A DNA stretch of 64,000 bases from Eriocheir sinensis (GCF_024679095.1 NC_066509.1:14008366-14072365), one strand, 5' to 3'. Counted from the first letter of the stretch, positions 1-11,940 are shown. Notes: generated by a model from the letters alone, not told the origin. Program-made: numbers and translations.

Positions 1-414
1 ATATCAAGGGAAAGAAATTGTGGCTAAATAAAGCAAAGTAAAAACCTTACACTGGCCCACCATATCAATACAAAGAATATTAATAAGAGTGATATAATAA
101 AAAAAATAACCAGCCTAAATCTTATATGTTGCTTCATGCCGTTCCCCAGTTCTAAGATAGATGAAGAATACATTTAGAGTTAATGAATAAAATTGTAGAT
201 ACAAGCACACAGGCTCACCATACGGTAGAAATAAACTTAAGAAAGTGAAATAAAGTTAATAGCCAATCGTCGCATGTCACAATTATAACTAAGTGCCTCT
301 CCCCAGGTACACATGCCCGTCACAGGTTAATTGAGCCCTCGAGTCACAAGGCCACGGGTGCAGACTTTTTAAAGAGCGATAAAAGAGTTTAGTTCAACTG
401 TAAGGTCCATGCAA
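1..414. other. Unassigned AT-rich sequence
   Basis: No convincing open frame, RNA gene or repeat was recognised here. Confidence 0.5.
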
Positions 415-845
415 GAGTTCTTATGTAGTGCAGTTCTGGACCTTCTTAAATTATCACAAAGTTCGGTTCATCTCTACGGCTCTTAGATGATGTAATGAAG
501 TTCTGGATCTTTGTAGGGAATCATATTTTAGTTCTATGTGGCCCAAGAATTCTTATGTTATGCAGTTCTGGACCTTGTTAGAGCATTATAAAGTTCGGTT
601 TATCTACACAGCTCAAAAGTTTTGGCCTTTGTTAAAGCATCATAAGATTCAATTCATCTGTAAGTCCTAAGTTCTTATGCATAATGTAGTTCTGGACCTT
701 ATGAGAGCCTGACAATTTTCGGTTCTTTTTACAGCCCAAGAGTTCTCATGTTATGCAGATCATCACAAAGTTCGGCTCATCTATACGGCCCAAGAGCTCC
801 TTTGTAATGCAGTTCTGGACCTTGTTAGGGTATTATAAAGCCTCA
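415..845. repeat. Diverged ~65-bp minisatellite, 6-7 units
   Basis: A motif close to GCAGTTCTGGACCTTGTTAG followed by AAAGTTCGGTTCATCT recurs near 432, 499, 563, 618, 687 and 810. Spacing is mostly 54-70 bp, with one unit near 755 lacking the middle of the motif. Units differ by substitutions and small indels, so the array looks old. Confidence 0.75.
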
Positions 846-1165
846 AGTCACACCTTCACCAGACAGAGGTCGTTTGGCAAAATTTCCATTCAGACAGCGT
901 GGGGGCGCCCGTGACCTTGTGTTTCTCGATGGCTCACTGGACACTCAGCTCAGTATTTTCAGACGCTTTCGCCTCACAACAACAATTTCCAAAGGCTGAA
1001 AAGGAGATTAATCGGGTTGTCATGCATTTTTTTGTACGTTCATGGTGCAGATCATAAAACTACCCATAAAACTACCCATGGACATGCCCACAATCTCTAC
1101 GAAAGCCTTGTCACCCGCGTGTTCTTGGGCCTCGAAATGTTTAAGAATATGACCCTCACACTCAC

Positions 1166-1304
1166 CTGCCTGCCAGAACGCGACGAGGCAGACGACGATG
1201 ACGAGGACGAAGGTGACGAGGGCCCCGACGAGCATCCTGACGGTGAAGGCGCCGAGGGAGTCAAAGCCGATGGAGGCGCCGTGACAACCCCCCGCTCCCC
1301 CCAT
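1166..1304 (-). CDS. Possible first coding exon of a membrane protein
   Basis: On the minus strand an ATG at 1304 opens 46 codons plus one base, ending at a good splice donor (CAG|GTGAGT, intron starting at 1165). The translated exon has a Gly-rich N-terminus (MGGAGGCHGASIGFDSLGAF), then a strongly hydrophobic stretch, LVGALVTFVLVIVVCLVAFW, that looks like a signal anchor or transmembrane helix. The exon is GC- and CpG-rich compared with its flanks, which fits a real coding exon. I do not recognise the family. The remaining exons would lie leftward, below position 1165 or outside the window, and none was found in the window. The frame also continues upstream of this ATG, so the start is uncertain. 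It could be a chance open stretch in GC-rich DNA. Confidence 0.42.
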
Positions 1305-1324
1305 CGCTGTCACCCTCACTGATG

Positions 1325-1925
1325 GGCCGGGGTGGTTGTGGTGATGGAGGCGGAGGTGATGGTGGTGGAGGTGGTGGAAGTGATGATAGGTGGTGGTGGT
1401 ACTCTTTTCCGCGAGTAAAAAAAAATCAAAGTGAAAGTGAAAGATATATAAAAATAAAGTCCTACAAGAGACAGACGTATAGGTGATATGAAGATGATTC
1501 AATATAGCTCTAGAGGTGCTTTGGAGGTGGTGGTGATGGTGGTGGTACAGATGGTGACTGTGGAAATGGTAATGATGGTGGTGGTACAGGGAAAGTGAAG
1601 AGGAGGAGCAATAGGAGGAGAAAGAGGAAAATAAAGAAGAGGAGGAAGCTGAAAGTATGCAAAGGAGCGTGTCAGATGGAAAAGGATGAGAAAGGGGAAT
1701 GGTGACAGTGGAAAAGGTGGAGATGGTAGAGAGAGCACAGGTGGAGACAGTGAAGATATACTTGAAATGGTGACAGTGTAGAAATGTAGATGATTGAAAT
1801 ATTGACAGAGATGGTTGACAGTGGAGATGGTGAATCCAGATGGCAGAGACGGTACAGGTGAAGACAGTGGAGATGTTGATATGATGATAGTGATGATAAG
1901 AGATGGTGGTGGTGATTCTATGGTG
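1325..1925. repeat. GGT/GAT-rich imperfect simple repeat
   Basis: A degenerate purine-rich run of GGTGGTGATGGTGG-type words and GGAGGA stretches. There are no regular long units. Open frames in it are low-complexity (His/Thr/Ser-rich) and not credible. Confidence 0.7.
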
Positions 1926-2174
1926 AGGGATACATGAGAATCGCTCTCAGGTGGCGTGGCGCAGCATGGCGTGGTGAATAGTGGAGACTCGTACAGGCAG
2001 ACCCTTGCACACACCACAGGGGCAGCCGGAGCGAGGGACGGGGCGGAGCAGGGAGGGGAGGGCCAGGGACGAAGCCGTGATCTATCTCCTCCGCACACAG
2101 CTCCACACACTCTGGTTGAGACACGGGGATGATCAGAATAGGAGGAGGACGAGGAGAAGTAGGCAGACGATGAG

Positions 2175-2370
2175 GATTTACATAGATTTACATAGAAAAT
2201 CAGACCACACAGACCCCGATGACTAGTTGGTCCGTCCTTAAACCTACGTGATTCTACATTAATCAGATGGCTCCAAAACGTTGCATTTCAACTCTAGTTA
2301 ATATTAAGTTGAAGGAAGTGACAGTCGAGCTTGTTTTTGAAGGAGTCAATCGTTTTACACTGGACCACTG
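2175..2370 (-). mobile_element. CR1-like LINE copy a: 3' fragment only
   Basis: About 196 bp matching the 3' end of the CR1 family in this window (see 40841-43943). It has two GATTTACATA tail units, the AAAATCAGACCACACAGACC block, and the end of ORF2 up to the complement of the VVQC(N/S) region. It is 5'-truncated. It is the only copy whose 3' end does not touch a (GA/CT)n tract; the flank is merely purine-rich. Confidence 0.85.
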
Positions 2371-2484
2371 AAAAAAAGAGGAAAATGACGAGGAAGAGAA
2401 AGAGGAAAATGAAGAAGTGGAGGAAGCTGAAAGGAGCGTGTCAGATGGAGAAGTATGAGAAAGGAGAATGATACAGAGGACTAG

Positions 2485-2516
2485 AAAGAGGAGGAGGAGG
2501 AGGAGGAGGAGGAGAC

Positions 2517-2552
<36 letters not shown>

Positions 2553-2560
2553 AAATGGCG
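2485..2560. repeat. (GGA)n-rich tract
   Basis: Interrupted GGA/GAAGA triplets next to the LINE fragment at 2735. Confidence 0.8.
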
Positions 2561-2643
2561 TGACACTGGTGTTGTAAGTGGTGACGGTAAAAATCATGAA
2601 TAATATACTTTTTTCATAGTTCAATGGAAAGTCTGATAGGTAG

Positions 2644-2644
<1 letters not shown>

Positions 2645-2707
<63 letters not shown>
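2645..2707. repeat. (CA)n microsatellite
   Basis: Uninterrupted dinucleotide run of about 63 bp. Confidence 0.97.
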
Positions 2708-2709
<2 letters not shown>

Positions 2710-2734
2710 AGAAGAAGCACATAAAAAAAAAATA

Positions 2735-3125
2735 GAAAGAATACAAAGGATGCCAACGAAAATGGTTCCAGAACTGGAGGGATTGTCATATGAAGAAAGG
2801 TTAAAGGAAATGGACCTGCCAACACTGGAACAAAGAAGAGAAAGGGGAGACCTAATACAAATTTATAAACTATTGATTAAAATGGAGGAAGTAGACAATG
2901 AGGAGTTACTACTAAGAAAAAGAAGAAACGTCAGCAACACACGAGGGCACAGTAAAAAGTTGAGGAAAGGAAGATGCCTGAGAGACATTAAGAAATAGCT
3001 TCCAGCAAAGAAACATGAGGGTTTGGAACAGACTAAATGAGGATGTAGTATCAGCGAAGAGTGTGCACAACTTTAAGGAAAAGCTGGACAAATACATATA
3101 TGGAGACGGAACCACACGAGAGTAA
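2735..3125 (+). pseudogene. CR1-superfamily LINE RT C-terminal fragment (second family)
   Basis: The frame starts with ERIQRMPTKMVPELEGLSYE and continues with TLEQRRERGDLIQIYKL. These are the conserved post-RT segments of CR1/L2-type non-LTR polymerases (QRRATKM..L..LSYEERL..L.L.tLE.RR.RGDLI). The first frame stops at about 2996. A one-base shift near 2993 opens a second frame that reads through VWNRLNEDVVSAKSVHNFKE and DKYIYGDGTTRE to a TAA at 3123-3125, the natural C-terminus. The fragment is 5'-truncated and frameshifted, so it is dead. It is clearly distinct from the abundant CR1 family elsewhere in the window. A CA tract lies just upstream and another just downstream. Confidence 0.8.
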
Positions 3126-3165
3126 GCTTTTTTTTTGGGGGGGGGAGGTAAATACAACAAGGTGA

Positions 3166-3167
<2 letters not shown>

Positions 3168-3234
<67 letters not shown>
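3168..3234. repeat. (CA)n microsatellite
   Basis: Dinucleotide run of about 66 bp, just after a short poly-T/poly-G stretch. Confidence 0.97.
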
Positions 3235-3239
<5 letters not shown>

Positions 3240-3523
3240 ACTTCACGAGATAATGAGGTGGGGGGCACTAAATAAAAGTTTGAAATGATTAATCGACGGA
3301 TCACCTGTACAGTACACACAAATGCTAACACTGACATCGAGCCAGTAAATCTGTCGGTCTGATTATACACTTTGAGACCCTCCTGGTTAGCGGCGACGTG
3401 TAATCAAGCAAGTGACGGAGAACTGAGTTAAACAAGTCATATTTTGCCTAAACTACCTGTTGCTTATTGGTGCAGGTGCTCGACAACTTTTACCTGGCCA
3501 ACCCGCCACAGGTGTGCTCGCTA

Positions 3524-3860
3524 AAACACACAAACAAAGCACAATACGAAATAATGATATACACTTAATTATTTTTACTTTTACTACTTGCTCACTTAAA
3601 ACACGCAAATAAAGCACAACACGAAAAAATAAAGAAAAGCACTTAATTGTTTTTACTTTTATTACTTATTCTTTTAAAACACAAACAAAGCACAACACGA
3701 AAGAATAATATACACTTAATTATTTTTAATTTTACTACTTGCGCACTTAAAACACGCAAATAAAGCACAACACGAAAAAATAAAATAAATCTAATTGATA
3801 TTTTTGCTTCTTACTTTAACACATACTCTTGAAACACGTGCATGAAATAAACACGATAAA
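3524..3860. repeat. ~75-bp tandem repeat, 4+ units
   Basis: The word AATAAAGCACAACACGAAA or a close variant recurs at about 3536, 3611, 3687 and 3762 (75-76 bp period). Each copy is followed by an AT-rich CACTTAATTATTTTTACTTT-type segment. A decayed fifth unit follows. Confidence 0.8.
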
Positions 3861-4099
3861 AAGCAATAAAAAGATCCAGGTTCAAGGCAATATATAGTCT
3901 AAGTTTAATTGGGGATCCGCTCATTACGAGGGGTTAAATACTTTGAGGATACACCGGCTGGAAACAGTGAGATAAGCGATGGTGCAGCGGCGTGTACGTC
4001 ATAACTTCGAGGCAACTTAAAGGAAAGGAAGTCGAGGGAAGTTGAGGGGAACTGCTGCATTCTTGTCGTTTATTATAATAGGTTAATGAAGACCCGTAG

Positions 4100-4435
4100 A
4101 GGAGGTGTGATTTTAGAAGCTTCAAAAAAAAAAAATATTGCATCATTCTTACCTACCGAGGGCTGGATAAATAACAAAGAGAAAAGTAAATGTCCACTAA
4201 AGGAATTGAGTTAGAGTGATTTCCGAAGCTTTAGAAAAAAAAAAACGCATCACTCTTACTACCAAGAACTGGAGAGGTAACAAGGAGTAAAATAAACGAG
4301 TGCTAAAAAGAATAAGTTAGAAGAAGAGTGATTTAAGGAGTCTAATAAAATGCATCACTTACCTACTGATGGCTGGATAAATATCAAAGAGGAAAACAAA
4401 TACATGAATGTGTGCTAAAACAATTGAGTTATCTA
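4100..4435. repeat. ~106-bp tandem repeat, 3 diverged units
   Basis: GCATCAYTCTTACCTACYRA and the following GGCTGGATAAATA-type block recur near 4140, 4247 and 4353, each after an A-run. Units are clearly diverged. Confidence 0.7.
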
Positions 4436-5019
4436 GATAGTTAAAAGCTGATTCAACAAGCGTAATTCACACAAACCTTTAAACAAAACAAGGATTACCC
4501 CTTTAAACCTCTCCAAACCTGCCGAGCGAAAGATGAACCAAGAGATGACATAAATTAGAAACGGTAATGGTAGATAAGTCAGAGATCATGATTTAGGTCA
4601 AGAAAGTTAATCTACACACCTGCCTCCTTCGTACATAAGGTCAACTCCGGCGCTAAAATAAGGTCGTTTCGGGAATGGTGCGTGAGAGGATAACGGGATG
4701 AAGAGGAGTGGGAGGAAGGGGTGGAGGACATAAGGGGGGAGGGGGGGAGCGAAGGGTACGCCGGGGGTATACAAATAAGGTGCCCGATAAACAATAACTA
4801 CACCAGAACAACTAACGAACCTACACCATACAACTGTACCTCATATACCTTTTTCCCCTATTCCCTGCCTTTTGCACCTACTTTTACTCAACCTCCTTCC
4901 TCATATCGTATATATAAAAAAAATGTAAGGAGGTGGTGGTGAATGGTTGGAAAGAGGGGGTGAAGGAAACTAAGGAAGAGAAAGGAAGGTAGGGTGAAGG
5001 ATAGAGAAAAGGTGCTGGT
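4436..5019. other. Unassigned sequence before the large minisatellite
   Basis: No gene recognised. The last ~80 bp grade into degenerate GGAAGG words of the array. Confidence 0.5.
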
Positions 5020-8000
5020 GGTGAAGGGATCGGAGTGGTGAAGGAAGGGATTGGAAGGAGGGATGGTGAAATTGGTGGTGAAGGAAGGCTGGAAGGAATG
5101 GCTGGTGAAGGAAGGGATTGGAAGGTGGGGCTGGTGAAGGGATTGGAAGGAGGGGCTGGTGAAGGAAGGGACTGGAAGTAGGAGGCTGGGGAAGGAAGGG
5201 GCTGGAAGGAGCGGGTTGGGGAATGAAGGGACTGGAAGGACGGGGCTGGTGAAGGAAGGGGCTGGAAGGAGCGGGTTGGGGAATGAAGGGACTGGAAGGA
5301 CGGGGCTGGTGAAGGAAGGGGCTGGAAGGAGGGAGCTTGTGAGGGAAGGGATTGGAAGGAGGGGCTGGTGAAGGAAGGGATTGGAAGAAGAGGCTGGTGA
5401 AGGAAGGGACTGGAAGGAGGGGGCTGGTGAAGGAAGGGACTGGAAGGAGGGGGCTGGTGAAGGAAGGGACTGGAAGGAGGGGGCTGGTGAAGGAAGGGAC
5501 TGGAAGGAGGGGGCTGGTGAAGGAAGGGACTGGAAGGAGGGGGCTGGTGAAGGAAGGGACTGGAAGGAGGAGGCTGGTGAAGGAAGGGACTGGAAGGAGG
5601 AGGCTGGTGAAGGAAGGGACTGGAAGGAGGGGGCTGGTGAAGGAAGGGACTGGAAGGAGGAGGCTGGTGAAGGAAGGACTGGAAGGAGGGGCTGGTGCAG
5701 GAAGGGTTTGGAAGGAGGCGGCTGGTGACGGAAGGGACTGGAAGGAGGGGGCTGGTGAAGGAAGGGACTGGAAGGAGGGGGCTGGTGAAGGAAGGGACTG
5801 GAAGGATGGGGCGGGTGAAGGAAGGGACTGGAAGGAGGAGGCTGGTGAAGGACGGGACTGGAAGGAGGGGCTGGTGAAGGAAGGGACTGGAAGGAGGAGG
5901 CTGGTGAAGGAAGGGACTGGAAGGAGGAGGCTGGTGAAGGAAGGGACTGGAAGGAGGTGGCTGGTGAAGGAAGGGACTGGAAGGAGGAGGCTGGTGAAGG
6001 AAGGGACTGGAAGGAGGAGGCTGGTGAAGGAAGGGACTGGAAGGAGGAGGCTGGTGAAGGAAGGGACTGGAAGGAGGGGGCTGGTGAAGGAAGGGACTGG
6101 AAGGAGGAGGCTGGTGAAGGAAGGGACTGGAAGGAGGAGGCTGGTGAAGGAAGGGACTGGAAGGAGGAGGCTGGTGAAGGAAGGGACTGGAAGGAGGAGG
6201 CTGGTGAAGGAAGGGACTGGAAGGAGGAGGCTGGTGAAGGAAGGGACTGGAAGGAGGAGGCTGGTGAAGGAAGGGACTGGAAGGAGGAGGCTGGTGAAGG
6301 AAGGGACTGGAAGGAGGAGGCTGGTGAAGGAAGGGACTGGAAGGAGGAGGCTGGTGAAGGAAGGGACTGGAAGGAGGGGGCTGGTGAAGGAAGGGACTGG
6401 AAGGAGGAGGCTGGTGAAGGAAGGGACTGGAAGGAGGAGGCTGGTGAAGGAAGGGACTGGAAGGAGGGGTCTGGTGTAGGAAGGGACTGGAAGGAGGAGG
6501 CTGGTGAAGGAAGGGACTGGAAGGAGGAGGCTGGTGAAGGAAGGGACTGGAAGGAGGCGGCTGGTGAAGGAAGGGACTGGAAGGAGGAGGCTGGTGAAGG
6601 AAGGGACTGAAAGGAGGAGGCTGGTGAGGGAAGGGACTGGAAGGAGGAGGCTGGTGAGGGAAGGGACTGGAAGGAGGAGGCTGGTGAAGGAAGGGACTGG
6701 AAGGAGGAGGCTGGTGAGGGAAGGGACTGGAAGGAGGAGGCTGGTGAAGGAAGGCTGGAAGGAGGAGGCTGGTGAAGGAAGGGACTGGAAGGAGGAGGCT
6801 GGTGAAGGAAGGGACTGGAAGGAGGGGGCTGGTGAAGGAAGGGACTGGAAGGAGGAGGCTGGTGAAGGAAGGGACTGGAAGGAGGAGGCTGGTGAGGGAA
6901 GGGACTGGAAGGAGGAGGCTGGTGAAGGAAGGGACTGGAAGGAGGAGGCTGGTGAAGGAAGGGACTGGAAGGAGGAGGCTGGTGAAGGAAGGGACTGGAA
7001 GGAGGAGGCTGGTGAAGGAAGGGACTGGAAGGAGGAGGCTGGTGAAGGAAGGGATTGGAAGGAGGAGGCTGGTGAAGGAAGGGATTGGAAGGAGGGGGCT
7101 GGTGAAGGAAGGGACTGGAAGGAGGAGGCTGGTGAAGGAAGGGACTGGAAGGAGGAGGCTGGTGAAGGAAGGGACTGGAAGGAGGAGGCTGGTGAAGGAA
7201 GGGACTGGAAGGAGGAGGCTGGTGAAGGAAGGGACTGGAAGGAGGAGGCTGGTGAAGGAAGGGACTGGAAGGAGGAGGCTGGTGAAGGAAGGGACTGGAA
7301 GGAGGAGGCTGGTGAAGGAAGGGACTGAAAGGAGGAGGCTGGTGAAGGAAGGGACTGGAAGGAGGAGGCTGGTGAAGGAAGGGACTGGAAGGAGGAGGCT
7401 GGTGAAGGAAGGGACTGGAAGGAGGAGGCTGGTGAAGGAAGGGACTGGAAGGAGGAGGCTGGTGAAGGAAGGGACTGGAAGGAGGAGGCTGGTGAAGGAA
7501 GGGACTGGAAGGAGGAGGCTGGTGAAGGAAGGGACTGGAAGGAGGAGGCTGGTGAAGGAAGGGACTGGAAGGAGGAGGCTGGTGAAGGAAGGGACTGGAA
7601 GGAGGAGGCTGGTGAAGGAAGGGACTGGAAGGAGGAGGCTGGTGAAGGAAGGGACTGGAAGGAGGAGGCTGGTGAAGGAAGGGACTGGAAGGAGGAGGCT
7701 GGTGAAGGAAGGGGCTGGAAGGAGGAGGCTGGTGAAGGAAGGGACTGGAAGGAGGAGGCTGGTGAAGGAAGGGACTGGAAGGAGGGGGCTGGTGAAGGAA
7801 GGGACTGGAAGGAGGAGGCTGGTGAAGGAAGGGGCTGGAAGGAGGAGGCTGGTGAGGGAAGGGACTGGAAGGAGGAGGCTGGTGAAGGAAGGGGCTGGAA
7901 GGAGGAGGCTGGTGAAGGAAGGGACTGGAAGGAGGAGGCTGGTGAAGGAAGGGACTGAAAGGAGGAGGCTGGTGAGGGAAGGGACTGGAAGGAGGAGGCT

Positions 8001-8727
8001 GGTGAAGGAAGGGACTGGAAGGAGGAGGCTGGTGAAGGAAGGGCGTGGAAGGTGGAGGCGGGTGAAGGAAGGGACTGGAAGGAGGAGGCTGGTGAAGGAA
8101 TGGACTGGAAGGAGGAGGCTGGTGAAGGAAGGGACTGGAAGGAGGCTGGTGAAGGAAGGGACTGGAAGGAGGAGGCTGGTGAAGGAAGGGACTGGAAGGA
8201 GGGGCTGGTGAAGGAAGGGACTGGAAGGATGGGGCTGGTGAAGGAAGGGACTGGAAGGAGGAGGCTGGTGAAGGAAGGGACTGGAAGGAGGAGGCTGGTG
8301 AAGGAAGGGACTGGAAGGAGGAGGCTGGTGAAGGAAGGGACTGGAAGGAGGGGGCTGGTGAAGGAAGGGACTGAAAGGAGGAGGCTGGTGAAGGAAGGGA
8401 CTGGAAGGAGGGGGCTGGTGAAGGAAGGGGCTGAAAGGAGGAGGCTGGTGAAGGAAGGGACTGGAAGGAGGGGGCTGGTGAAGGAAGGGACTGGAAGGAG
8501 GAGGCTGGTGAAGGAAGGGACTGGAAGGAGGAGGCTGGTGAAGGAAGGGACTGGAAGGAGGAGGCTGGTGAAGGAAGGGACTGGAAGGAGGAGGCTGGTG
8601 AAGGAAGGGACTGGAAGGAGGGGGCTGGTGAAGGAAGGGACTGGAAGGAGGGGGCTGGTGAAGGAGGGGGCTGGAAGGAGGGGGCTGGAAGGAGGGGGCT
8701 GGAAGGAGGGTACTGGTGAAGGAGACT
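5020..8727. repeat. Large 30-bp purine-rich minisatellite, ~120 units
   Basis: The core word GGCTGGTGAAGGAAGGGACT, followed by GGAAGGAGGA, repeats with an almost unbroken 30-bp period for about 3.7 kb. The two ends are degenerate: unit losses, shortened units, GGGG versus GAGG variants. The middle (about 6000-8000) contains long runs of identical units. Because 30 is a multiple of three, several frames on both strands stay open, giving an apparent 1307-codon Ser/Pro-rich frame on the minus strand. That is a by-product of the repeat: it has no non-repetitive domain and switches frame register where units lose bases. The plus strand is G-rich with many GG/GGG runs, so quadruplex or triplex formation is plausible but untested. 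Confidence 0.97.
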
Positions 8728-8899
8728 AGAAGGAAATAGTGTTGGAGGCTGATGGGAATTTTTTAGAGAAGAGGGAAATAGAGGGAAAGGTAGAACTGAG
8801 GATGATGACAACTGGTGTGTGGTGGGTGAGAGCGTGGCGGTGGTGGTTATAAGACGGTCACTGTGAGAGTAGAATTGCTATCATTTAATCTCCAAAATG

Positions 8900-9240
8900 G
8901 CTTCAAGGCGGGATTAAACCGGTGTGGCAGAATGTTTTACCTTTCTCTTGTTCTTTTTGTATCTTTACCACTTAGCTTCCGGTCTAGATATTTTCACACT
9001 ATACATTAACTTTTTTAATTAAATGTCTATGCAATTCTCGGAGCGGGATTAAACCAACGCCATAGAATTTCCTTTCGTCTTTTTTTAATTCCTTTTAAAT
9101 TTCGATGTAAGACTAAACAGCCTGAGGTATATATGCCATGTATTTAATTAAATGTATATGTCAATTTCAGACGAGATTACTTAAGCCGATGCGGAAGAAA
9201 CTTTTTTTTTAAATAACCTACTCTTCACTTAATCGCTAAG
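8900..9240. repeat. ~120-140-bp diverged tandem repeat, 3 units
   Basis: GCGGGATTAAACC-type words occur at about 8910, 9052 and (decayed) 9172. Each is followed by an AT-rich block ending in TTTAATTAAATGTCTATGYA. Spacing is irregular. Confidence 0.6.
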
Positions 9241-10036
9241 TTTCAATTCAAAGCTCAGCATGATATCAATAAACTATCTTTCCCTGCAAGTTCTCCCACT
9301 GAAAACTTCCCCCGCCACCCGAGAACACACATCAGCAATTAAAGCCGTTCATGGATAGCTTGGAGGAATGCATCTCGGTCGCCTTCTCTTCTCCTCTTCC
9401 GCTGCTAAGATGAAAACTAAGCACTGGTTCATTTGCTCAAGTAAATACCAATATATTAATCTTATATAAACAGTGACTACCTTATCAGTTTGGGTTGTCG
9501 CCGCGTGACATCTGATTCATCTACAATCATCTCATCACCAAACTGCGAAGACAGACACACATTAATGGCTCCAGTCAAAGTTAATTATTAGGATATTACT
9601 CTTACACGAATAATTTGATTGATTCAGTGTTCGCAGCATCAACCCCCCACCCACCCACCCACCTACACCCCCTTCCCACGTACACCCCCACACCCATCCA
9701 CCTACCCCTTCACGCACATCCACACCCATACCCATCCATCCCATATCCCACACAAACGAGTGAGCTAGACTATCTGGGGTCTCTAAAGTGGTCAATATAG
9801 AACTTTAGGGGTCGATGGGTCTATTCAAATGGTCGTTTAATGGTTGGGAGGTCAATAGGAAGCCAGTAAATTATTAAAGGCCGAGTGTTGGTCAATTAAT
9901 CTTATAAACTCAGCAGCTGAAATGCGTTAAGTTTCAATACAGTACTTACAATATGCTGCAGTGAATTTCAAATGAGTGCTGGTATGTGGTTTATATAGAG
10001 AGGACTTGCTTCATCAGTTCCGGTTTTTGTATTATG
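9241..10036. other. Unassigned; contains CACCC-rich stretch
   Basis: No gene recognised. Positions 9643-9755 are rich in CACCC/CATCC words, a degenerate simple repeat. Confidence 0.5.
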
Positions 10037-10138
10037 GCACACACACACACACACACACACACAACCAGAGTCAGAGTTAGCAAATTATTCCCTTGATACA
10101 CATGGTGCTTGATTTATCTGCTCGGGTCTTTACGGCAT

Positions 10139-10173
<35 letters not shown>

Positions 10174-10240
10174 GTGGATCCTGTGGAGTGTAGTTGCAGG
10201 CACCACTCTATGTGGTGCCCGTGGCCACGCTGATGCGCCG

Positions 10241-10277
<37 letters not shown>

Positions 10278-10480
10278 TTTCAGCCACGGGTTTTACGATC
10301 CTTCCATTGCTGTGGATAACCGTGAAAGTGACTTGATGGCCGCCTATTTGTGTATGTAAATATGTAAATCTCTCTCTCTCTCTCTCTCTTGCCAGGTTAG
10401 GTGTTCTCCCTTTGTTATCTCCCCTTCCAGCACGACGTCCATTGGTCAACAAACAGGATTTGCGCGCGCACGTGTGTGTG

Positions 10481-10516
<36 letters not shown>

Positions 10517-10653
10517 CGTAGACACACGCGCAAGTGTACACATATCGAGTGACTTCATTAGCCCCATACAAGTCCTGCCCAACATGAACGCAACGATCTT
10601 GTGATGATGATCCCCAGTGAGCCTCCACGACCACATGTTCAATCAACCCTTCG

Positions 10654-10706
<53 letters not shown>
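10037..10706. repeat. Cluster of five CA/GT microsatellites and one TC tract
   Basis: CA runs lie at about 10037-10063, 10140-10171 and 10243-10273. GT runs lie at about 10478-10513 and 10656-10706. A short TC run is at 10369-10390. The spacers are unique-looking and carry no credible gene. Confidence 0.9.
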
Positions 10707-10709
<3 letters not shown>

Positions 10710-11164
10710 TGAAGAGGATATAAAACACAATCCTTTAAAATAAACCTCATAAATATATGCCCCAATAAGCCTCCATAAGCACATCACAACCCAACGCTTA
10801 TTTTCTAGCGTGTCATACCGTTATAAAATAAAAACACGTCATTTTAAATTTGATCTCACTGATACGTTCCCTAATGAGGCTTGATCACCGCCTTTTAAAT
10901 CAACATCCACCCATTTTTGGTGAAATAATTGCAAAAAAAACGAAAAAACACTTTTTAAAACTATCCAGAAAAAAGGTTGTTTTCACCAGACAGGAAGTGG
11001 GAGCGGTCAAGAACCTTAATTTATTCTTCCCAAGGTCGTATTTCTTTGGGCGAGGCGGCGGTGACAACAGCGGCGGCGATGCTCAACAGACAGACGGAAA
11101 GGGGGGCGGGGGGCAGCAGCGGAGAGAAAGATAACGAAAGGGGAGAAAGGGGAAGCGAGTCTGT
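10707..11164. other. Unassigned sequence
   Basis: No gene recognised. A short GC-rich GGCGGCGGTGACAACAGCGG segment is at about 11053. Confidence 0.45.
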
Positions 11165-11940
11165 GGGGAAGAAGAAGGGCTGGTAAGAGGGCTGGTGAAG
11201 GCTGCAGAAGAGGTGTGATACGAATTTTAGGCATTGGGTGGTGGTGGTGGTGGTAGGGTGGTGGTGTGTGGGAGGGAAGAGGGAAAGGTCTGGAAGAGGG
11301 GATCAGTGAAGGGGAGAAAAAGGGTAAACATCGGGGTAGTGAAGGGGAGAGGGAGAGGTTTGTATGAAGGGACAGGGGCTGGAATGGGGGGACTGGTGAA
11401 GGGGACTTAAGGGATATAGGAAGAAAGGGGGTGGAAGGAAGAGGGCTGAGGAAGGAAGGGTCTGGGAGGATGGGGCTGGTGAAGGATGGGGCAAGAAAGA
11501 GGGGACTGGGGAAGGAAGGGGCTGGGGAAGTATAAGTGGGTTGAAGGAGAGATTGGTGACAGAGGGGGCTGAAAGGAGGGGGCTGGTGAAGGAAGGGTCT
11601 GGGAGGATGGGGCTGGCGAAGGAAGGATCTGGTGAAGGAAGGGAATGGGGAAGGAAGGGACTGGAAGGAGGGGGCTGGCGAAGGAAGAGACTGGAAGGAA
11701 AGGGCTAGTGAAGGAAGGGGCCATTGAAGGAAGGAGCTGGAAGGAAGGGGCTGGAAGGAGGGGGCTGGCGAAGGAAGGATCTGGTGAAGGAAGGGAATGG
11801 GGAAGGAAGGGACTGGAAGGAGGGGGTTGGCGAAGGAAGAAACTGGAAGGAAAGGGCTGGTGAAGGAAGGGGCCATTGAAGGATGGAGCTGGAAGGAAGG
11901 ACTGGGGAAGGAGGGGGGTGGGGAAGAGGAAGGAAGGGCA
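11165..11940. repeat. Degenerate minisatellite related to the 30-bp array
   Basis: Same vocabulary as the 5-8.7 kb array (GGCTGGTGAAGGAAGG, GGACTGGAAGGAGGGGG) but in irregular units. From 11611 a block beginning GGCTGGCGAAGGAAGGATCT repeats once at 11763, a 152-bp higher-order duplication. Positive and negative frames stay open only because of the repeat. Confidence 0.88.

Noticed and set aside
5020..8727. CRISPR array
   Set aside because: Units are contiguous 30-mers without spacers, no cas genes are present, and the window is eukaryotic.
4888..8811. 1307-codon Ser/Pro-rich open frame on the minus strand
   Set aside because: It is the complement of the 30-bp minisatellite. It has no unique domain, its register shifts from one decapeptide to another where units lose bases, and comparable frames exist on the plus strand.
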